From NCBI RefSeq assembly GCF_014217565.1, contig NZ_CP043661.1, positions 5,332,001-5,396,000 of the forward strand: a DNA stretch of 64,000 bases, written 5' to 3'. Made by a program: the position numbers and the translations under genes. Below the pieces are notes generated by a model. The model was not told the origin of the DNA and made no database searches. It saw nothing but the letters and a program-made list of their open reading frames with translations. The stretch comes from Kribbella qitaiheensis (GTDB lineage Bacteria > Actinomycetota > Actinomycetes > Propionibacteriales > Kribbellaceae). Positions 44,894 to 53,302 of this stretch are shown in pieces. How positions within the stretch are numbered: position 1 is the first letter of the stretch; the number at the start of each line of letters is the position of its first letter.

Positions 44894-45514
44894 ATGAACC
44901 AGAACTTTCCCCCGAACCCGAACCAGCCTCCGTACCCGCCGCAACCGGGCTACCAGCAGGGGCCCCCGCCCGGATACGCGCCGCCACAGCCCGGTTACCA
45001 GCAAGGCCCGCCGCCGCAGGGCTACGGGCAACCGGGCTACGGCCAGGCGCCGGGTGGGTATCAGCCGCCAGCGCAGCAGCAGTCCAACGCACCTCGTGTG
45101 GCGCCGCAGGGCTCGCCGTACCCGGTGCTCGTCTCGACGATGAACGACCTGCCCGGCTACACGGCCGAGAAGGTGTTCGGCGAGGTCTTCGGACTGACCG
45201 TGCGCAGCCGCGACTTCGGCTCGAACTTCACCGCGAGCTTCCGTTCGCTCGGCGGCGGCGAGGTGCCGGAGTACACCCAGATGCTGGCCGAGTCGCGGCA
45301 CGTCGCCGTGATGCGGATGTGCCAGATGGCCCAGCAGATGGGCGCGAACGCGATCCTCGCGATGCGCTTCGACTGCAACGAGATCGCCCAGACGATGAGC
45401 GAGGTCGCCGCCTACGGCACCGCCGTGATCGTCCGCAAGGTAGAGCCGCCCCGGCCGCAGGACGCCACGCCCAAGGCCGCTGAAACCGATGAGGATGATG
45501 CGAATGACAGCTGA
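44894..45514 (+). CDS. YbjQ/UPF0145-like protein with Pro-Gln-rich N-tail
   Basis: A 206-aa protein. The first ~70 residues are PPPQGYGQPGY-type low complexity. The remainder (LVSTMNDLPGYTAEKVFGEVFGLTVRSRDFGSNF... MGANAILAMRFDCNEI) is the YbjQ/UPF0145 pentameric fold. The function is unknown; it was once annotated as heavy-metal binding. Its last 11 bp overlap the GH1 gene. The Pro-Gln tail resembles those of the metallopeptidases at 4236-6758. Confidence 0.8.
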   Translation: MNQNFPPNPNQPPYPPQPGYQQGPPPGYAPPQPGYQQGPPPQGYGQPGYGQAPGGYQPPAQQQSNAPRVAPQGSPYPVLVSTMNDLPGYTAEKVFGEVFGLTVRSRDFGSNFTASFRSLGGGEVPEYTQMLAESRHVAVMRMCQMAQQMGANAILAMRFDCNEIAQTMSEVAAYGTAVIVRKVEPPRPQDATPKAAETDEDDANDS

Positions 45515-46871
45515 TCCACTCAGCTTCGGCCCGGACTTCAAGTGGGGCGTCTCGACGTCGGCGTACCAGATCGAGGGGGCCGCGACCGAAGGCGGTCGCG
45601 GCTCCTCGACCTGGGACACGTTCTGCGCCGAGCCGGGCCGGATCCTGACCGGCGACACCGGTGCGGTGGCCTGCGATCACTACCACCGGTACGCCGAGGA
45701 TGTGGCGCTCATGCGGGACCTCGGTGTCGATGTCTACCGGTTCTCGTTCGCCTGGCCGCGGATCCAGCCGACCGGCCAGGGGCCCGCGAATCCCGCCGGG
45801 CTCGACTTCTACGACCGACTGATCGACGAACTGCTCGGGGCCGGGATCACGCCGGCGCCGACGCTGTTCCACTGGGACACCCCGCAGGCGCTGGAAGACG
45901 CCGGCGGCTGGCTGTCCCGCGACATCACCTCGCGGTTCGCGGACTACGCCTCGATCCTGGCGGAGCGATTCGCCGACCGGGTGCCGCTCTGGATGACCAT
46001 CAACGAGCCGATGGTGCTCACGCTGATCGGGTACGCCGTAGGTGGGCACGCGCCCGGCAAGCAGCTCGGCTTCGAGGCGTTGCCGGTGGCCCATCACCAG
46101 TTGCTCGCCCACGGCCGCGCAGTACAGGCGTTGCGGGCCGGTGGCGCGGCCGAGATCGGGATCGCGACCAACCACGCGCCGACCTGGCCGGCCAGCGACA
46201 GTCGGGAAGACGTCGAGGCCGCCGGGTACTACGACAACCTGATCAACTGGCTCTTCGCCGACCCGATCCTGCTCGGCCGCTACCCGGAGGGCCTGGGTGA
46301 GGCGATGCCCGGACCTGTCGCCGAGGACCTCGAGATCATCTCGACGCCGATCGACTTCTTCGGACTCAACCACTACTCCCCGACCCGGGTGGGCGCGGCG
46401 ACGGGCAACCCGGACAGTGCCGCCACCGACGGGATCCCGCTGCCGGAAGGACTGCCGTTCGAGCCCCGCCCGATCGACGAGTACCCCAAGACGGACTTCG
46501 GCTGGCCGATCGTGCCCGCGGCGTTCGGTGAGATCCTGCGGACCTTGAAGGACCGGTACGGCGACAGGCTGCCGCCGATCTACATCACCGAGAACGGCTG
46601 TGCGATCAACGACGGTCCGGTCGACGGTGAGGTCGCTGACCAGCGCCGGATCGACTACCTGGACGCGTATCTGCGCGAGCTCCGGACGGCGATGGACGAC
46701 GGCATCGACGTCCGTGGGTACTTCCAGTGGTCACTGCTGGACAACTTCGAGTGGGCCGTCGGGTACTCGCAGCGCTTCGGCCTGGTCCACGTCGACTTCG
46801 ACAGCCAGGTCCGGACGCCGAAGGCCTCGTATCACTGGTACCGCGACGTCATCGCCAAGAGCCGGGGATGA
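45504..46871 (+). CDS. GH1 beta-glucosidase
   Basis: A 455-aa cytoplasmic GH1 enzyme: KWGVSTSAYQIEGA at the start, acid/base Glu in TINEPMV (about residue 166), nucleophile Glu in YITENGCA (about 360) and WSLLDNFEWAVGYSQRFGL at the end. It hydrolyses cellobiose and other beta-glucosides. Several in-frame ATGs exist (45489-45504). The last is chosen for spacing to GAGGATGAT and fit to the family. It is coupled by ATGA overlap to an MFS transporter. Confidence 0.93.
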   Translation: MTADPLSFGPDFKWGVSTSAYQIEGAATEGGRGSSTWDTFCAEPGRILTGDTGAVACDHYHRYAEDVALMRDLGVDVYRFSFAWPRIQPTGQGPANPAGLDFYDRLIDELLGAGITPAPTLFHWDTPQALEDAGGWLSRDITSRFADYASILAERFADRVPLWMTINEPMVLTLIGYAVGGHAPGKQLGFEALPVAHHQLLAHGRAVQALRAGGAAEIGIATNHAPTWPASDSREDVEAAGYYDNLINWLFADPILLGRYPEGLGEAMPGPVAEDLEIISTPIDFFGLNHYSPTRVGAATGNPDSAATDGIPLPEGLPFEPRPIDEYPKTDFGWPIVPAAFGEILRTLKDRYGDRLPPIYITENGCAINDGPVDGEVADQRRIDYLDAYLRELRTAMDDGIDVRGYFQWSLLDNFEWAVGYSQRFGLVHVDFDSQVRTPKASYHWYRDVIAKSRG

Positions 46872-48136
46872 CGTCCTTGCCGCCTGGTCCGATCCCGGGC
46901 GGCCCACCAGTCATCAGCCTGGCTCTGGCCGAGCCGATCACCGCCGTACGGCGGCGGTGGACCGCAGCAGTGGTGCTGGCCAACGTCGGTGTCTTCGCGG
47001 CCTTCCTCGGACCGATCCAGGTGCTGCTCGCGAAGCAGTCCGAATCGGTTGCGCCAGGCAACAAGGAGTTCGCCTTCGGTCTGGTGACGGGCGTCGGTGC
47101 GGCCGTCTCGGTGGTCGCCAATCCGTTGGCCGGAGCGTTTTCCGACCGTACGACGTCCCGCTGGGGCCGCCGGGTCCCGTGGGTGCTGGCAGGTGCCGTC
47201 GGAGGGGTCGTCGGCCTGCTGGTGTTGGCCGGTCCCGGCGCGATCGGCCTGATGCTGCTCGGTTGGTGCCTGGTGCAACTGTTTTGCAACGCGTTGCTCG
47301 CAGCGGTCACCGCAGCCGTGCCCGACCAGGTTCCGAAGGTACAGCGCGGTGCTGTCGGCGGCTGGGTCGCCCTGGCGCAGACTCTCGGCGCCCTGGTGGG
47401 AGTGGGGTTGGCGACGGCCGCCGGCGGGATCAGTGCCGGCTACCTCGCGTGTGCCGCGTTCCTGCTGATCTCGGTGCTGCCCTACTTGCTGGGAAGTGGC
47501 GACCAGCAACTGACGGAACGGCCGGCGCTGGCATGGCGCGAGTTCTTCACCGGCTTCTGGGTGAGTCCTTCGCGCTATCCCGACTTCGGCTGGGCCTGGC
47601 TGACCCGTTTCCTGCTGAATCTGGGCAACGCCCTCGGCACGCTCTACCTGTTCTACTTCCTGCAGGACGCGGTCTCGTACGACGATCCCGATACCGGCGT
47701 ACTCATCCTGACGGCGATCTACAGCGCCTGCGTGTTGCTGACCGCGGTCGCCTCGGGGACCTGGTCCGACCGGCTCGGCCGCCGGAAGGTCTTCGTGACC
47801 TGGGCAGGTGTGGTCATGGCCGTCGGAGCAGTGGTGCTCGCCGTCTGGCCGGTCTGGGCCGCGGCCATCGTCGGTGCGGTGATCCTCGGCATCGGCTTCG
47901 GCGTCTATCTCTCGGTCGACTTCGCCCTGCTGACAGAGGTCCTGCCCAGCGCCCGGGACCGGGCCAAGGACCTCGGCGTGATCAACATCGCCAACTCGCT
48001 CCCACAGGTGATCGCCCCCGCCATCGCGGCCCCCGTAGTACGGGCGCTAGGCGGCTACCCGATGCTCTATACCCTCGCGGCCGCGGTCACCTTGCTGGGC
48101 GCAGTACTGGTCCGGAAGGTCAAGCTAGTCGCCTGA
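46868..48136 (+). CDS. MFS sugar transporter (glycoside-type)
   Basis: A 422-aa permease with about 12 helices. The MFS loop motif occurs twice, as AGAFSDRTTSRWGRRVPW and SGTWSDRLGRRKVF. It resembles the GPH/SLC45-like MFS_1 carriers in actinomycetes. The ATGA overlap with the GH1 gene suggests it imports a beta-glucoside or exports glucose. The direction is not readable from sequence. Confidence 0.88.
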   Translation: MTSLPPGPIPGGPPVISLALAEPITAVRRRWTAAVVLANVGVFAAFLGPIQVLLAKQSESVAPGNKEFAFGLVTGVGAAVSVVANPLAGAFSDRTTSRWGRRVPWVLAGAVGGVVGLLVLAGPGAIGLMLLGWCLVQLFCNALLAAVTAAVPDQVPKVQRGAVGGWVALAQTLGALVGVGLATAAGGISAGYLACAAFLLISVLPYLLGSGDQQLTERPALAWREFFTGFWVSPSRYPDFGWAWLTRFLLNLGNALGTLYLFYFLQDAVSYDDPDTGVLILTAIYSACVLLTAVASGTWSDRLGRRKVFVTWAGVVMAVGAVVLAVWPVWAAAIVGAVILGIGFGVYLSVDFALLTEVLPSARDRAKDLGVINIANSLPQVIAPAIAAPVVRALGGYPMLYTLAAAVTLLGAVLVRKVKLVA

Positions 48137-48139
48137 GTA

Positions 48140-48193
48140 CCCTTGCGTCCGAAGGGGTGAGGGGCCTGCCCCACAGCTATTCGGACGCAAGGG
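48140..48193. repeat. TGCGTCCGAA-type hairpin, copy 3, covering a ribosome site
   Basis: CCCTTGCGTCCGAA (48140-48153) is the exact complement of 48180-48193. An inner GGGG/CCCC pairing is also possible. The right arm contains the AAGGGG ribosome site of the carbonic anhydrase gene. Related hairpins lie at 3229 and 24439. Confidence 0.7.
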
Positions 48194-48201
48194 GATTTTC
48201 G

Positions 48202-48726
48202 ATGCCGTTGTACTCCTTTGAGGGCGTCAGGCCGACCGTGCACCCGGAAGCCTGGATCGCGCCGACCGCCACCCTCGTCGGCGACGTGGTCGTCGAGAAG
48301 GGCGCCTCGATCTGGTACGGCGTGGTGATCCGCGCCGACCTCGGCCGGATCATCATCCGGGAAGGGGCGAACATCCAGGACAACTCGGTGATCCACGTCG
48401 GCAACGGCCTCTGTGAGGTCGGCAAGAACGCCACCGTCGGGCACCAGTGCTTGGTCCACGACTGCACGGTCGGTGAGCAGGCGCTGATCGGCAACGGCGC
48501 GATCGTCCTTGACGGCGCGGTGATCGGCGACCGGACCCTGGTCGCGGCCGGTGCCACCGTCACCCCGGGCTCGGTGATTCCGCCGGAATCGGTCGCACTC
48601 GGCAGCCCTGCCAAGAAGATCATCCCGCTCGAGGGCACCGCGAAACTCTTTGTCGACCACAACGCCGCCGTCTACCACGAACTCGCCCGCCGGCACGCCG
48701 CGACCGTGGAACTCGTCGAGCCCTAG
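48202..48726 (+). CDS. Gamma-class carbonic anhydrase-like hexapeptide protein
   Basis: A 174-aa left-handed beta-helix protein. Hexapeptide repeats run from TATLVGDVVV to TLVAAGATVTPG. The three metal-binding His residues are visible in SVIHVG and VGHQCLVHDC, as in CamH/YrdA proteins. Such proteins hydrate CO2 or have lost that activity. ATG 48202 is preceded by AAGGGG, which lies in the hairpin's right arm. Confidence 0.85.
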   Translation: MPLYSFEGVRPTVHPEAWIAPTATLVGDVVVEKGASIWYGVVIRADLGRIIIREGANIQDNSVIHVGNGLCEVGKNATVGHQCLVHDCTVGEQALIGNGAIVLDGAVIGDRTLVAAGATVTPGSVIPPESVALGSPAKKIIPLEGTAKLFVDHNAAVYHELARRHAATVELVEP

Positions 48727-48800
48727 TCGGCCCCGCGTTCTTCTGCGACTCTGAGCCTGTCCGCGACGACCTGGCCGGTCGCGTGGGCAGGGGGTGGGGG

Positions 48801-50159
48801 ATGGCCGGGATCGGGCGCCCGGACGGCGAGAACGTCAGGGCCCAGTTGATCGACGAAGCCGTTGCCCGCGCCGTCGAGGACGGCGGCGGGGTGAGCGCGA
48901 CGGTCCGCCTTGCCCAGGCCATGGTCGACGAGGTCCGGCGCCGGGTCGCCGACGGAGCGAATCCCGAGGCGCTGAAGACAGGCCTCGACCGAGCCGTCGA
49001 GGCGATCACGGGAGAACTCGGCGCCGTCGCCGAAAGCGTCACCACGAAAGAGCAGTTGGCGGCGGTGGCGACCACGACCTTGTTGCGCCGCCCACCCGGA
49101 CGTCCGACCGATCCGCCGCCGGACCCGGATGCCGCCGTGCGGCTGGGCGACCTCATCGCCGAGGCGATCGACAAGGTCGGCGTCGACGGTGCCATCACCG
49201 TCACCGAGAACAACGACGCCGGCCACGAACTCGAACTGGCCGAAGGTCTCCGGTTCGGCAACGGCCTCCTGTCGCCGTACTTCGCGACCGATCCGGAGCG
49301 GATGGAGGCGGTGCTGGATCACCCCTATGTGCTGCTGGCGGATACGGCGCTCGCCTCGGTCGACGACCTGGTGCCCCTGCTGGAGCAGGTGATCCGCTCC
49401 AGCCGGCCGTTGCTGGTGGTTGCCGAGGACGTCGTCGGCGAGGCATTGGCGCTGCTGATCGTGAACAAGATCCGCGGTGTACTGGCGGCTGTCGCGGTCA
49501 AGGTCCCCGGGCAAGGACTTCGCCGGGCGGCCATCCTCCAGGACCTGGCGATCCTGACCGACGGTCTGCAGATCGGCGCCGTTCGGCATGCCGAACTCGA
49601 CCAGCTCGGCCAGGCCCGCCAGGCGATCGTGGGGAGGGAACACACGACCATCGTCGACGGTTCGGGGGATCCGGGCATGATCTCCGCCCGGGTGCGCGAG
49701 ATCCGCTCGGAGCTGGAGCGGCCGTTGCTGGACCGGGAGCGGGTGAACCTGGAGAAGCGGCTGGCCGGGCTGATCGATGGGGTAGCCGTGATCAAGGTCG
49801 GCGCGCTGACCGACTACGAGGTGAACGAGCAACGGTCGGGTATCGAGGAGGCGGTCCGCGCAGTACGGGCTGCCGTCAGGGAGGGCGTGGTTCAGGGCGA
49901 TGCCGCGGCGCTGCTTCAGGTCGGTGACGCGGCCATCGGGCGGCTCTCCCTGACCGGCGACGAGGTTGCCGGAGCAGACGCCGTACGGGTTGCGATCTCC
50001 GCGCTGGACCCCACGAGCGGTTGCTCCGGGGTGATCGCGCCCGGGATCGTCCCGGTCGGCGCGATCAGCTCCGAATTGCGCAACGCGGCCTCGGTCGCCG
50101 GCACCATCCTCGAGGCCGGGGGTCTCCTGCTTACAGACTGGTCGCCACCTAAGGAGTGA
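48801..50159 (+). CDS. Degenerate GroEL-like (Cpn60-fold) protein
   Basis: A 452-aa protein aligning with GroEL from its ATPase loop onward. SATVRLAQAMVDEVRRRVADGANPEALKTGLDRAVE, DKVGVDGAITVTEN, LSPYFATDP, PLLVVAEDVVGEALALLIVNK, and the C-terminal GSGDPGMISARVREIR and LEKRLAGL are clear. It lacks the first ~80 residues. DGTTT has become DGGGV, and the hydrolytic Asp of the D-A helix is Glu (EEAVRAVRAA). ATP hydrolysis is therefore doubtful. A non-ATPase scaffold role is possible. It overlaps the DUF3105 stop by 11 bp. Confidence 0.8.
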   Translation: MAGIGRPDGENVRAQLIDEAVARAVEDGGGVSATVRLAQAMVDEVRRRVADGANPEALKTGLDRAVEAITGELGAVAESVTTKEQLAAVATTTLLRRPPGRPTDPPPDPDAAVRLGDLIAEAIDKVGVDGAITVTENNDAGHELELAEGLRFGNGLLSPYFATDPERMEAVLDHPYVLLADTALASVDDLVPLLEQVIRSSRPLLVVAEDVVGEALALLIVNKIRGVLAAVAVKVPGQGLRRAAILQDLAILTDGLQIGAVRHAELDQLGQARQAIVGREHTTIVDGSGDPGMISARVREIRSELERPLLDRERVNLEKRLAGLIDGVAVIKVGALTDYEVNEQRSGIEEAVRAVRAAVREGVVQGDAAALLQVGDAAIGRLSLTGDEVAGADAVRVAISALDPTSGCSGVIAPGIVPVGAISSELRNAASVAGTILEAGGLLLTDWSPPKE

Positions 50160-50742
50160 CGCAGTCGGTCGCCTTGTCGCGCCACAGGTGGTTGTAGCGG
50201 TTGGCAACCTTCGTGACGAAGTCGAGGATGGCGGTCTCGTCGTACGTGTCGAAGCGTTGCAGTCGTTGCCAACCGGTGACGGCGATGCCATGGCCGAGCG
50301 GCGGGTACGGCGCGACGACGGCATCGCGGGGATGCTGACGGCCGATCCGCTCGATCCTCTCGATATCCGCCTTCGAGACGTCCGGTCCGTACTGGATCAG
50401 CACATGACCGTGTTCGAGGATGTGCACCTGGAGTTCCTCGGGGATCGGGTCGCGATAGATCCCGGGGGTGACGACCCGCGGCGAGTGAGGTCCCGAGGTG
50501 GGCGGCATCGTCTTGTACGGCGCGTGCGACGCACCCTGGTAGGCGATGTGCTCTTTGCCCTCGAAGGCCTGCGGTGTACCGGGAACCTGATCGCAGGGGA
50601 GCGCTGTCTTGTTGTCAAACTGGTTCAGCAGTACGCCGAACGCCAGGCTCGACATCGTCAGCACACTCAGCGTCGTAACGAGAATGCCGATCGCCAGGCC
50701 CATCCGGCGCGGCCGCAGCCGGCTCGCCAGGGGTTGATTCAT
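50149..50742 (-). CDS. DUF3105 membrane protein of the RiPP-like locus
   Basis: A 197-aa protein with one N-terminal membrane helix (GLAIGILVTTLSVLTMSSLAFGVLL) and an extracytoplasmic DUF3105 domain. Conserved His segments are PPTSGPHSP and VHILEHGHVLIQY, which could bind metal. Function is unknown. Its ATG overlaps the stop of the M50-like gene (ATGA), so it belongs to the same operon. A C-terminal Cys in DCVTP could pair with that in LPCDQ. Confidence 0.8.
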   Translation of the reverse strand: MNQPLASRLRPRRMGLAIGILVTTLSVLTMSSLAFGVLLNQFDNKTALPCDQVPGTPQAFEGKEHIAYQGASHAPYKTMPPTSGPHSPRVVTPGIYRDPIPEELQVHILEHGHVLIQYGPDVSKADIERIERIGRQHPRDAVVAPYPPLGHGIAVTGWQRLQRFDTYDETAILDFVTKVANRYNHLWRDKATDCVTP

Positions 50743-51944
50743 GCGGCTGCCCTCCGGGCCCTGATCCGGTTACGAACCACCACGATCAGCGGCAGCGTGA
50801 CGTCCAGCAGGGTGAAGCTGATCAGCAGAACGCCTTCCCACCAGTAGAAGCCGGCCACCGGAGCGCCGAACAGGATGCCGAGCGACCAGCCGAGTGTGAC
50901 CTTCGCGCCGGGTAACACGAACTCCAGCGCGAAGAACACCATCCAGGTCAGACCGGCCACGTAGAGCATGCGATACCAGCGGGCCACGCGCAGATCGCGG
51001 GGATTCGCGTCGCGCAGGATCGTCGCTTCTTCGGGCTTCAGCTTGCGGATCAGCTTCTTGAGCGAGAGCCGGGTGACTTGGTGCAGATTGTTACAGCCGG
51101 TCGCGGTGGCCATCACCAGGTACATGTCGGTTCGCAGGTAGGCCAGCGTCTGGAACGCCAGCTTCGCGACCTGGCTGAGGACCACCATCGCCAGGATCCT
51201 GATCAGGCCTGGAGGAAGGTCGATCCAGCCGTGCGACCAGGCGTACCGGGGTGCGACCGCGGCGAACAGGATCACGCTGTCGATCCCCATGCCGGCAAGG
51301 AAAGGCCCATACCGCTTCGACGGCGGTAACGCCCACAGCCCGGACAGGTCGGTCTCCAGGACCGGGAAGACACCGCGTCGCTCGAGCCGAAGCTGCGACG
51401 GTACGCCGACCGCCGCGCCCGCGAAGGCGTGCCAGATCTCATGCAGGATCGTCAGCAACACGACCACGATGTTGGTCAGCAAGAGGCTGGCCGCGATGTC
51501 GGGGAAGACGAACGTGTCCTCGTACGTCGGGCGCAGGGACGGCTCGGCGAGGAACATCAGCAGTGTGGTGATCAGGCAACCGACGTAGAACGTCCAGGCC
51601 ACCTTGCCGAACAGTGGTTTCACCACCCAGGCAGGGATCCGCGACACCGGCCAGACCTTCGCGCGGCGTACTTCCGCATCGCCGTCGGTGATGATCCCGG
51701 CTTCGACGAGGACCTCGGCGAAGTCGAGCGCGTCGATCGGCTCACCCAGCTCCTGCTCGAGCTCCGCAGCGGCTTCGGCGACGGTCCGGCCGGCTGCGAA
51801 CAGCTCCACCAGCCGGGCACCGAGCTGGGGAACGACGACGAAGGTGCCGGTCGCGGGATCGCCGACGACGTACTCGTCCTCGGCCTCCTGCCGGACGATC
51901 AAGTGGCCGACGGCAAGCCGGCTGCCGGCGTCGAGAGTGATCAT
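50739..51944 (-). CDS. M50-like membrane metalloprotease with PqqD-like N-terminus
   Basis: A 401-aa protein. Residues ~1-90 (LIVRQEAEDEYVVGDPATGTFVVVPQLGARLVELFAAGRTVAEAAAELE) resemble PqqD/RRE peptide-binding domains. Six or more hydrophobic helices follow, with the zinc motif LHEIWHAFAG (about residue 166). A second conserved part (YLRTDMYLVMATATGCNNLHQ) may give the third ligand. The likely job is intramembrane or membrane-side cleavage of the leader of the small peptide encoded upstream, or transport. ATG overlaps the ThiF-like stop (ATGA). Confidence 0.82.
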   Translation of the reverse strand: MITLDAGSRLAVGHLIVRQEAEDEYVVGDPATGTFVVVPQLGARLVELFAAGRTVAEAAAELEQELGEPIDALDFAEVLVEAGIITDGDAEVRRAKVWPVSRIPAWVVKPLFGKVAWTFYVGCLITTLLMFLAEPSLRPTYEDTFVFPDIAASLLLTNIVVVLLTILHEIWHAFAGAAVGVPSQLRLERRGVFPVLETDLSGLWALPPSKRYGPFLAGMGIDSVILFAAVAPRYAWSHGWIDLPPGLIRILAMVVLSQVAKLAFQTLAYLRTDMYLVMATATGCNNLHQVTRLSLKKLIRKLKPEEATILRDANPRDLRVARWYRMLYVAGLTWMVFFALEFVLPGAKVTLGWSLGILFGAPVAGFYWWEGVLLISFTLLDVTLPLIVVVRNRIRARRAAA

Positions 51945-53035
51945 CCGACCCAGCCGCAGGTGTCGCATTTCTGCCCGGCAGTCGGCCGGACGATGTAGTG
52001 GTAGGTGAGATCGGTCAGGCTCAGGTGGAACATCCCGCCGCGCGTGCTGGTGGGTATCCCACCCAGGTGGTAGACGGCGTCGAGCGACGCGAGGTGCCCC
52101 GTGAGGTTGGCCGTCGGCGCGATCACCGCGTGCCCCTCGAACGGGAACAGGTCCTCGGGGTTCGTGCCGTGCTTGTCCCGGAGCCGGTCTTCCACGGTCG
52201 GCAGGCAAGCAGGGCAACAGGTCTCGCCCGGAACGAAGAGGCCGACGACCGCCATCGGACCGGCGTACTGGGCGATCATCCACGGCGTACCGGTGCGCAG
52301 GGCGGCCTCGTTGGTCCACTTCCGGATGACGAACATCGGCTGGTCGGCGCAGAGCATCAACAGGTCCGCGTCCTGCATCAACGCGGCGACCGAGTCGGTG
52401 GAGTCGACTTGGAGCTCAGCTCCGGTGACCTCGGTGTGGGAGTTCATCCGGCTGAGCCGCTCGACCGCGACCTGGACCTTCGAGTTGCCGATGTCGTCCT
52501 CGGTGTAGAGCAGTTGGCGGGTCAGGTTGCCGGCTTCGACAGTGTCGAAGTCGACGCAGTGCACCCGGCCGACGCCCGCGGCGACCAGCGACGAGGCGAC
52601 GGCCGAGCCGGTGCCTCCGAGACCCAGTACGACGACTCGCGAGGACTTGAGCCGTGCTTGGACTTCATAGGGAGAGCTGCGCGGGGTCAGATCCACCCAC
52701 GCGTGGTACCGGATCGCCCTGTCGTAGCGCTCGACCTCGGCCGGGCTCAGGTTGGCCGGCGGTTCGGCGGCCGCGTCCTCGACGTACCCGGCATCGATGA
52801 TCGTCTGCAGGGCGTCGGAAGCTTCCTCGCCGGTGAGATCGGGGAAGTCGGCGCTGAGTGCCGCGGCGATCTCGGGGCGCCCGCGGGTGCCGTCCATCAG
52901 CGCGAGCAGCCGCCAGATCAGGCCGTCCTCGTCATCGATCTCCGCACCGATCCCGACCTGCGCGCCGCCGATCCTGATCAACGTCGGCGTCAGCCGCACC
53001 GGCTTGTGAATGCCCTTGATCCGTGGCCGTCGCAT
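51941..53035 (-). CDS. E1/ThiF-like adenylyltransferase with N-terminal RRE-like domain
   Basis: A 364-aa enzyme. Residues ~10-90 (LIRIGGAQVGIGAEIDDEDGLIWRLLALMDGTRGRPEIAAALS... GYVEDA) look like the winged-helix peptide-binding clamp of RiPP E1 enzymes. The adenylation domain follows: VLGLGGTGSAVASSLVAAGVGRVHCVDFDTVEAGNLTRQ (ATP loop, Asp, Arg) and IGNSKV (Lys). Zinc Cys pairs are CCPAC (about 271) and CDTCG (about 357). E1 enzymes activate a C-terminal or side-chain carboxylate as acyl-AMP. GGGAGGGG precedes ATG 53035. Confidence 0.9.
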   Translation of the reverse strand: MRRPRIKGIHKPVRLTPTLIRIGGAQVGIGAEIDDEDGLIWRLLALMDGTRGRPEIAAALSADFPDLTGEEASDALQTIIDAGYVEDAAAEPPANLSPAEVERYDRAIRYHAWVDLTPRSSPYEVQARLKSSRVVVLGLGGTGSAVASSLVAAGVGRVHCVDFDTVEAGNLTRQLLYTEDDIGNSKVQVAVERLSRMNSHTEVTGAELQVDSTDSVAALMQDADLLMLCADQPMFVIRKWTNEAALRTGTPWMIAQYAGPMAVVGLFVPGETCCPACLPTVEDRLRDKHGTNPEDLFPFEGHAVIAPTANLTGHLASLDAVYHLGGIPTSTRGGMFHLSLTDLTYHYIVRPTAGQKCDTCGWVG

Positions 53036-53088
53036 CGGCTGCCCCTCCCCAGGAATTCGGACGGCCTGCCCTGGCGGGGCCGGCCGGA

Positions 53089-53123
53089 CGATCGGGGCGC
53101 GGGTGCTCGCCGCGCCCCGATCG
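53089..53123 (-). terminator. Hairpin between the small peptide gene and the ThiF-like gene
   Basis: CGATCGGGGCGCGG (53089-53102) is exactly complementary to 53110-53123, giving a 14-bp stem and a 7-nt loop. It begins seven bases past the peptide stop, with no U-tract on the minus strand. It may act as a partial terminator or 3' stabiliser, raising peptide mRNA over enzyme mRNA, as in many bacteriocin operons. Confidence 0.75.
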
Positions 53124-53129
53124 CAACGA

Positions 53130-53246
53130 TCAGCCGCAGGTCGCGTCGCGGCAGCCGGGGTCCGTGATGATGAGAACGGTGGTCTCCAGCTTCTCCAGCT
53201 TGCGCACGAGGACCTTGCGGGGCTCCTTGACGTCCTTCTTCTCCAT
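53130..53246 (-). CDS. Small Cys-containing peptide, putative RiPP precursor
   Basis: A 38-aa frame with a strong ribosome site (GGAGGAAG, four bases before ATG 53246). The N-terminal two thirds are a Lys/Glu-rich helical leader (EKKDVKEPRKVLVRKLEKLE). Next come a hydrophobic stretch (TTVLIIT) and a small core DPGCRDATCG ending Cys-Gly at the C-terminus. It is the first gene of an operon with an RRE-containing E1 enzyme and an M50-like protease. It has its own promoter and a hairpin behind it. No known precursor family is recognised. Confidence 0.8.
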   Translation of the reverse strand: MEKKDVKEPRKVLVRKLEKLETTVLIITDPGCRDATCG

Positions 53247-53302
53247 GACTTCCTCCGTCGAATCGATGGGGACTGAGCGCGGCGGGCCCGTCGCGCCCCG
53301 TC

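Noticed and set aside
42077..45658. Very long minus-strand frame opposite the penicillin acylase (about 1190 codons)
   Set aside because: It is Arg/Val/Gly/His-rich without family motifs and runs antisense to a gene with signal peptide, Ser nucleophile and F5/8C domain. High-GC codon bias produces such shadows.
46600..48201. Frame reading through GH1 and MFS into the carbonic anhydrase
   Set aside because: Only its last 174 codons (from 48202) are coding; the rest is out of frame with GH1 and MFS.
53010..53276. Plus-strand frame over the RiPP precursor
   Set aside because: No ribosome site. The minus-strand 38-aa frame has a strong one and a fitting operon.
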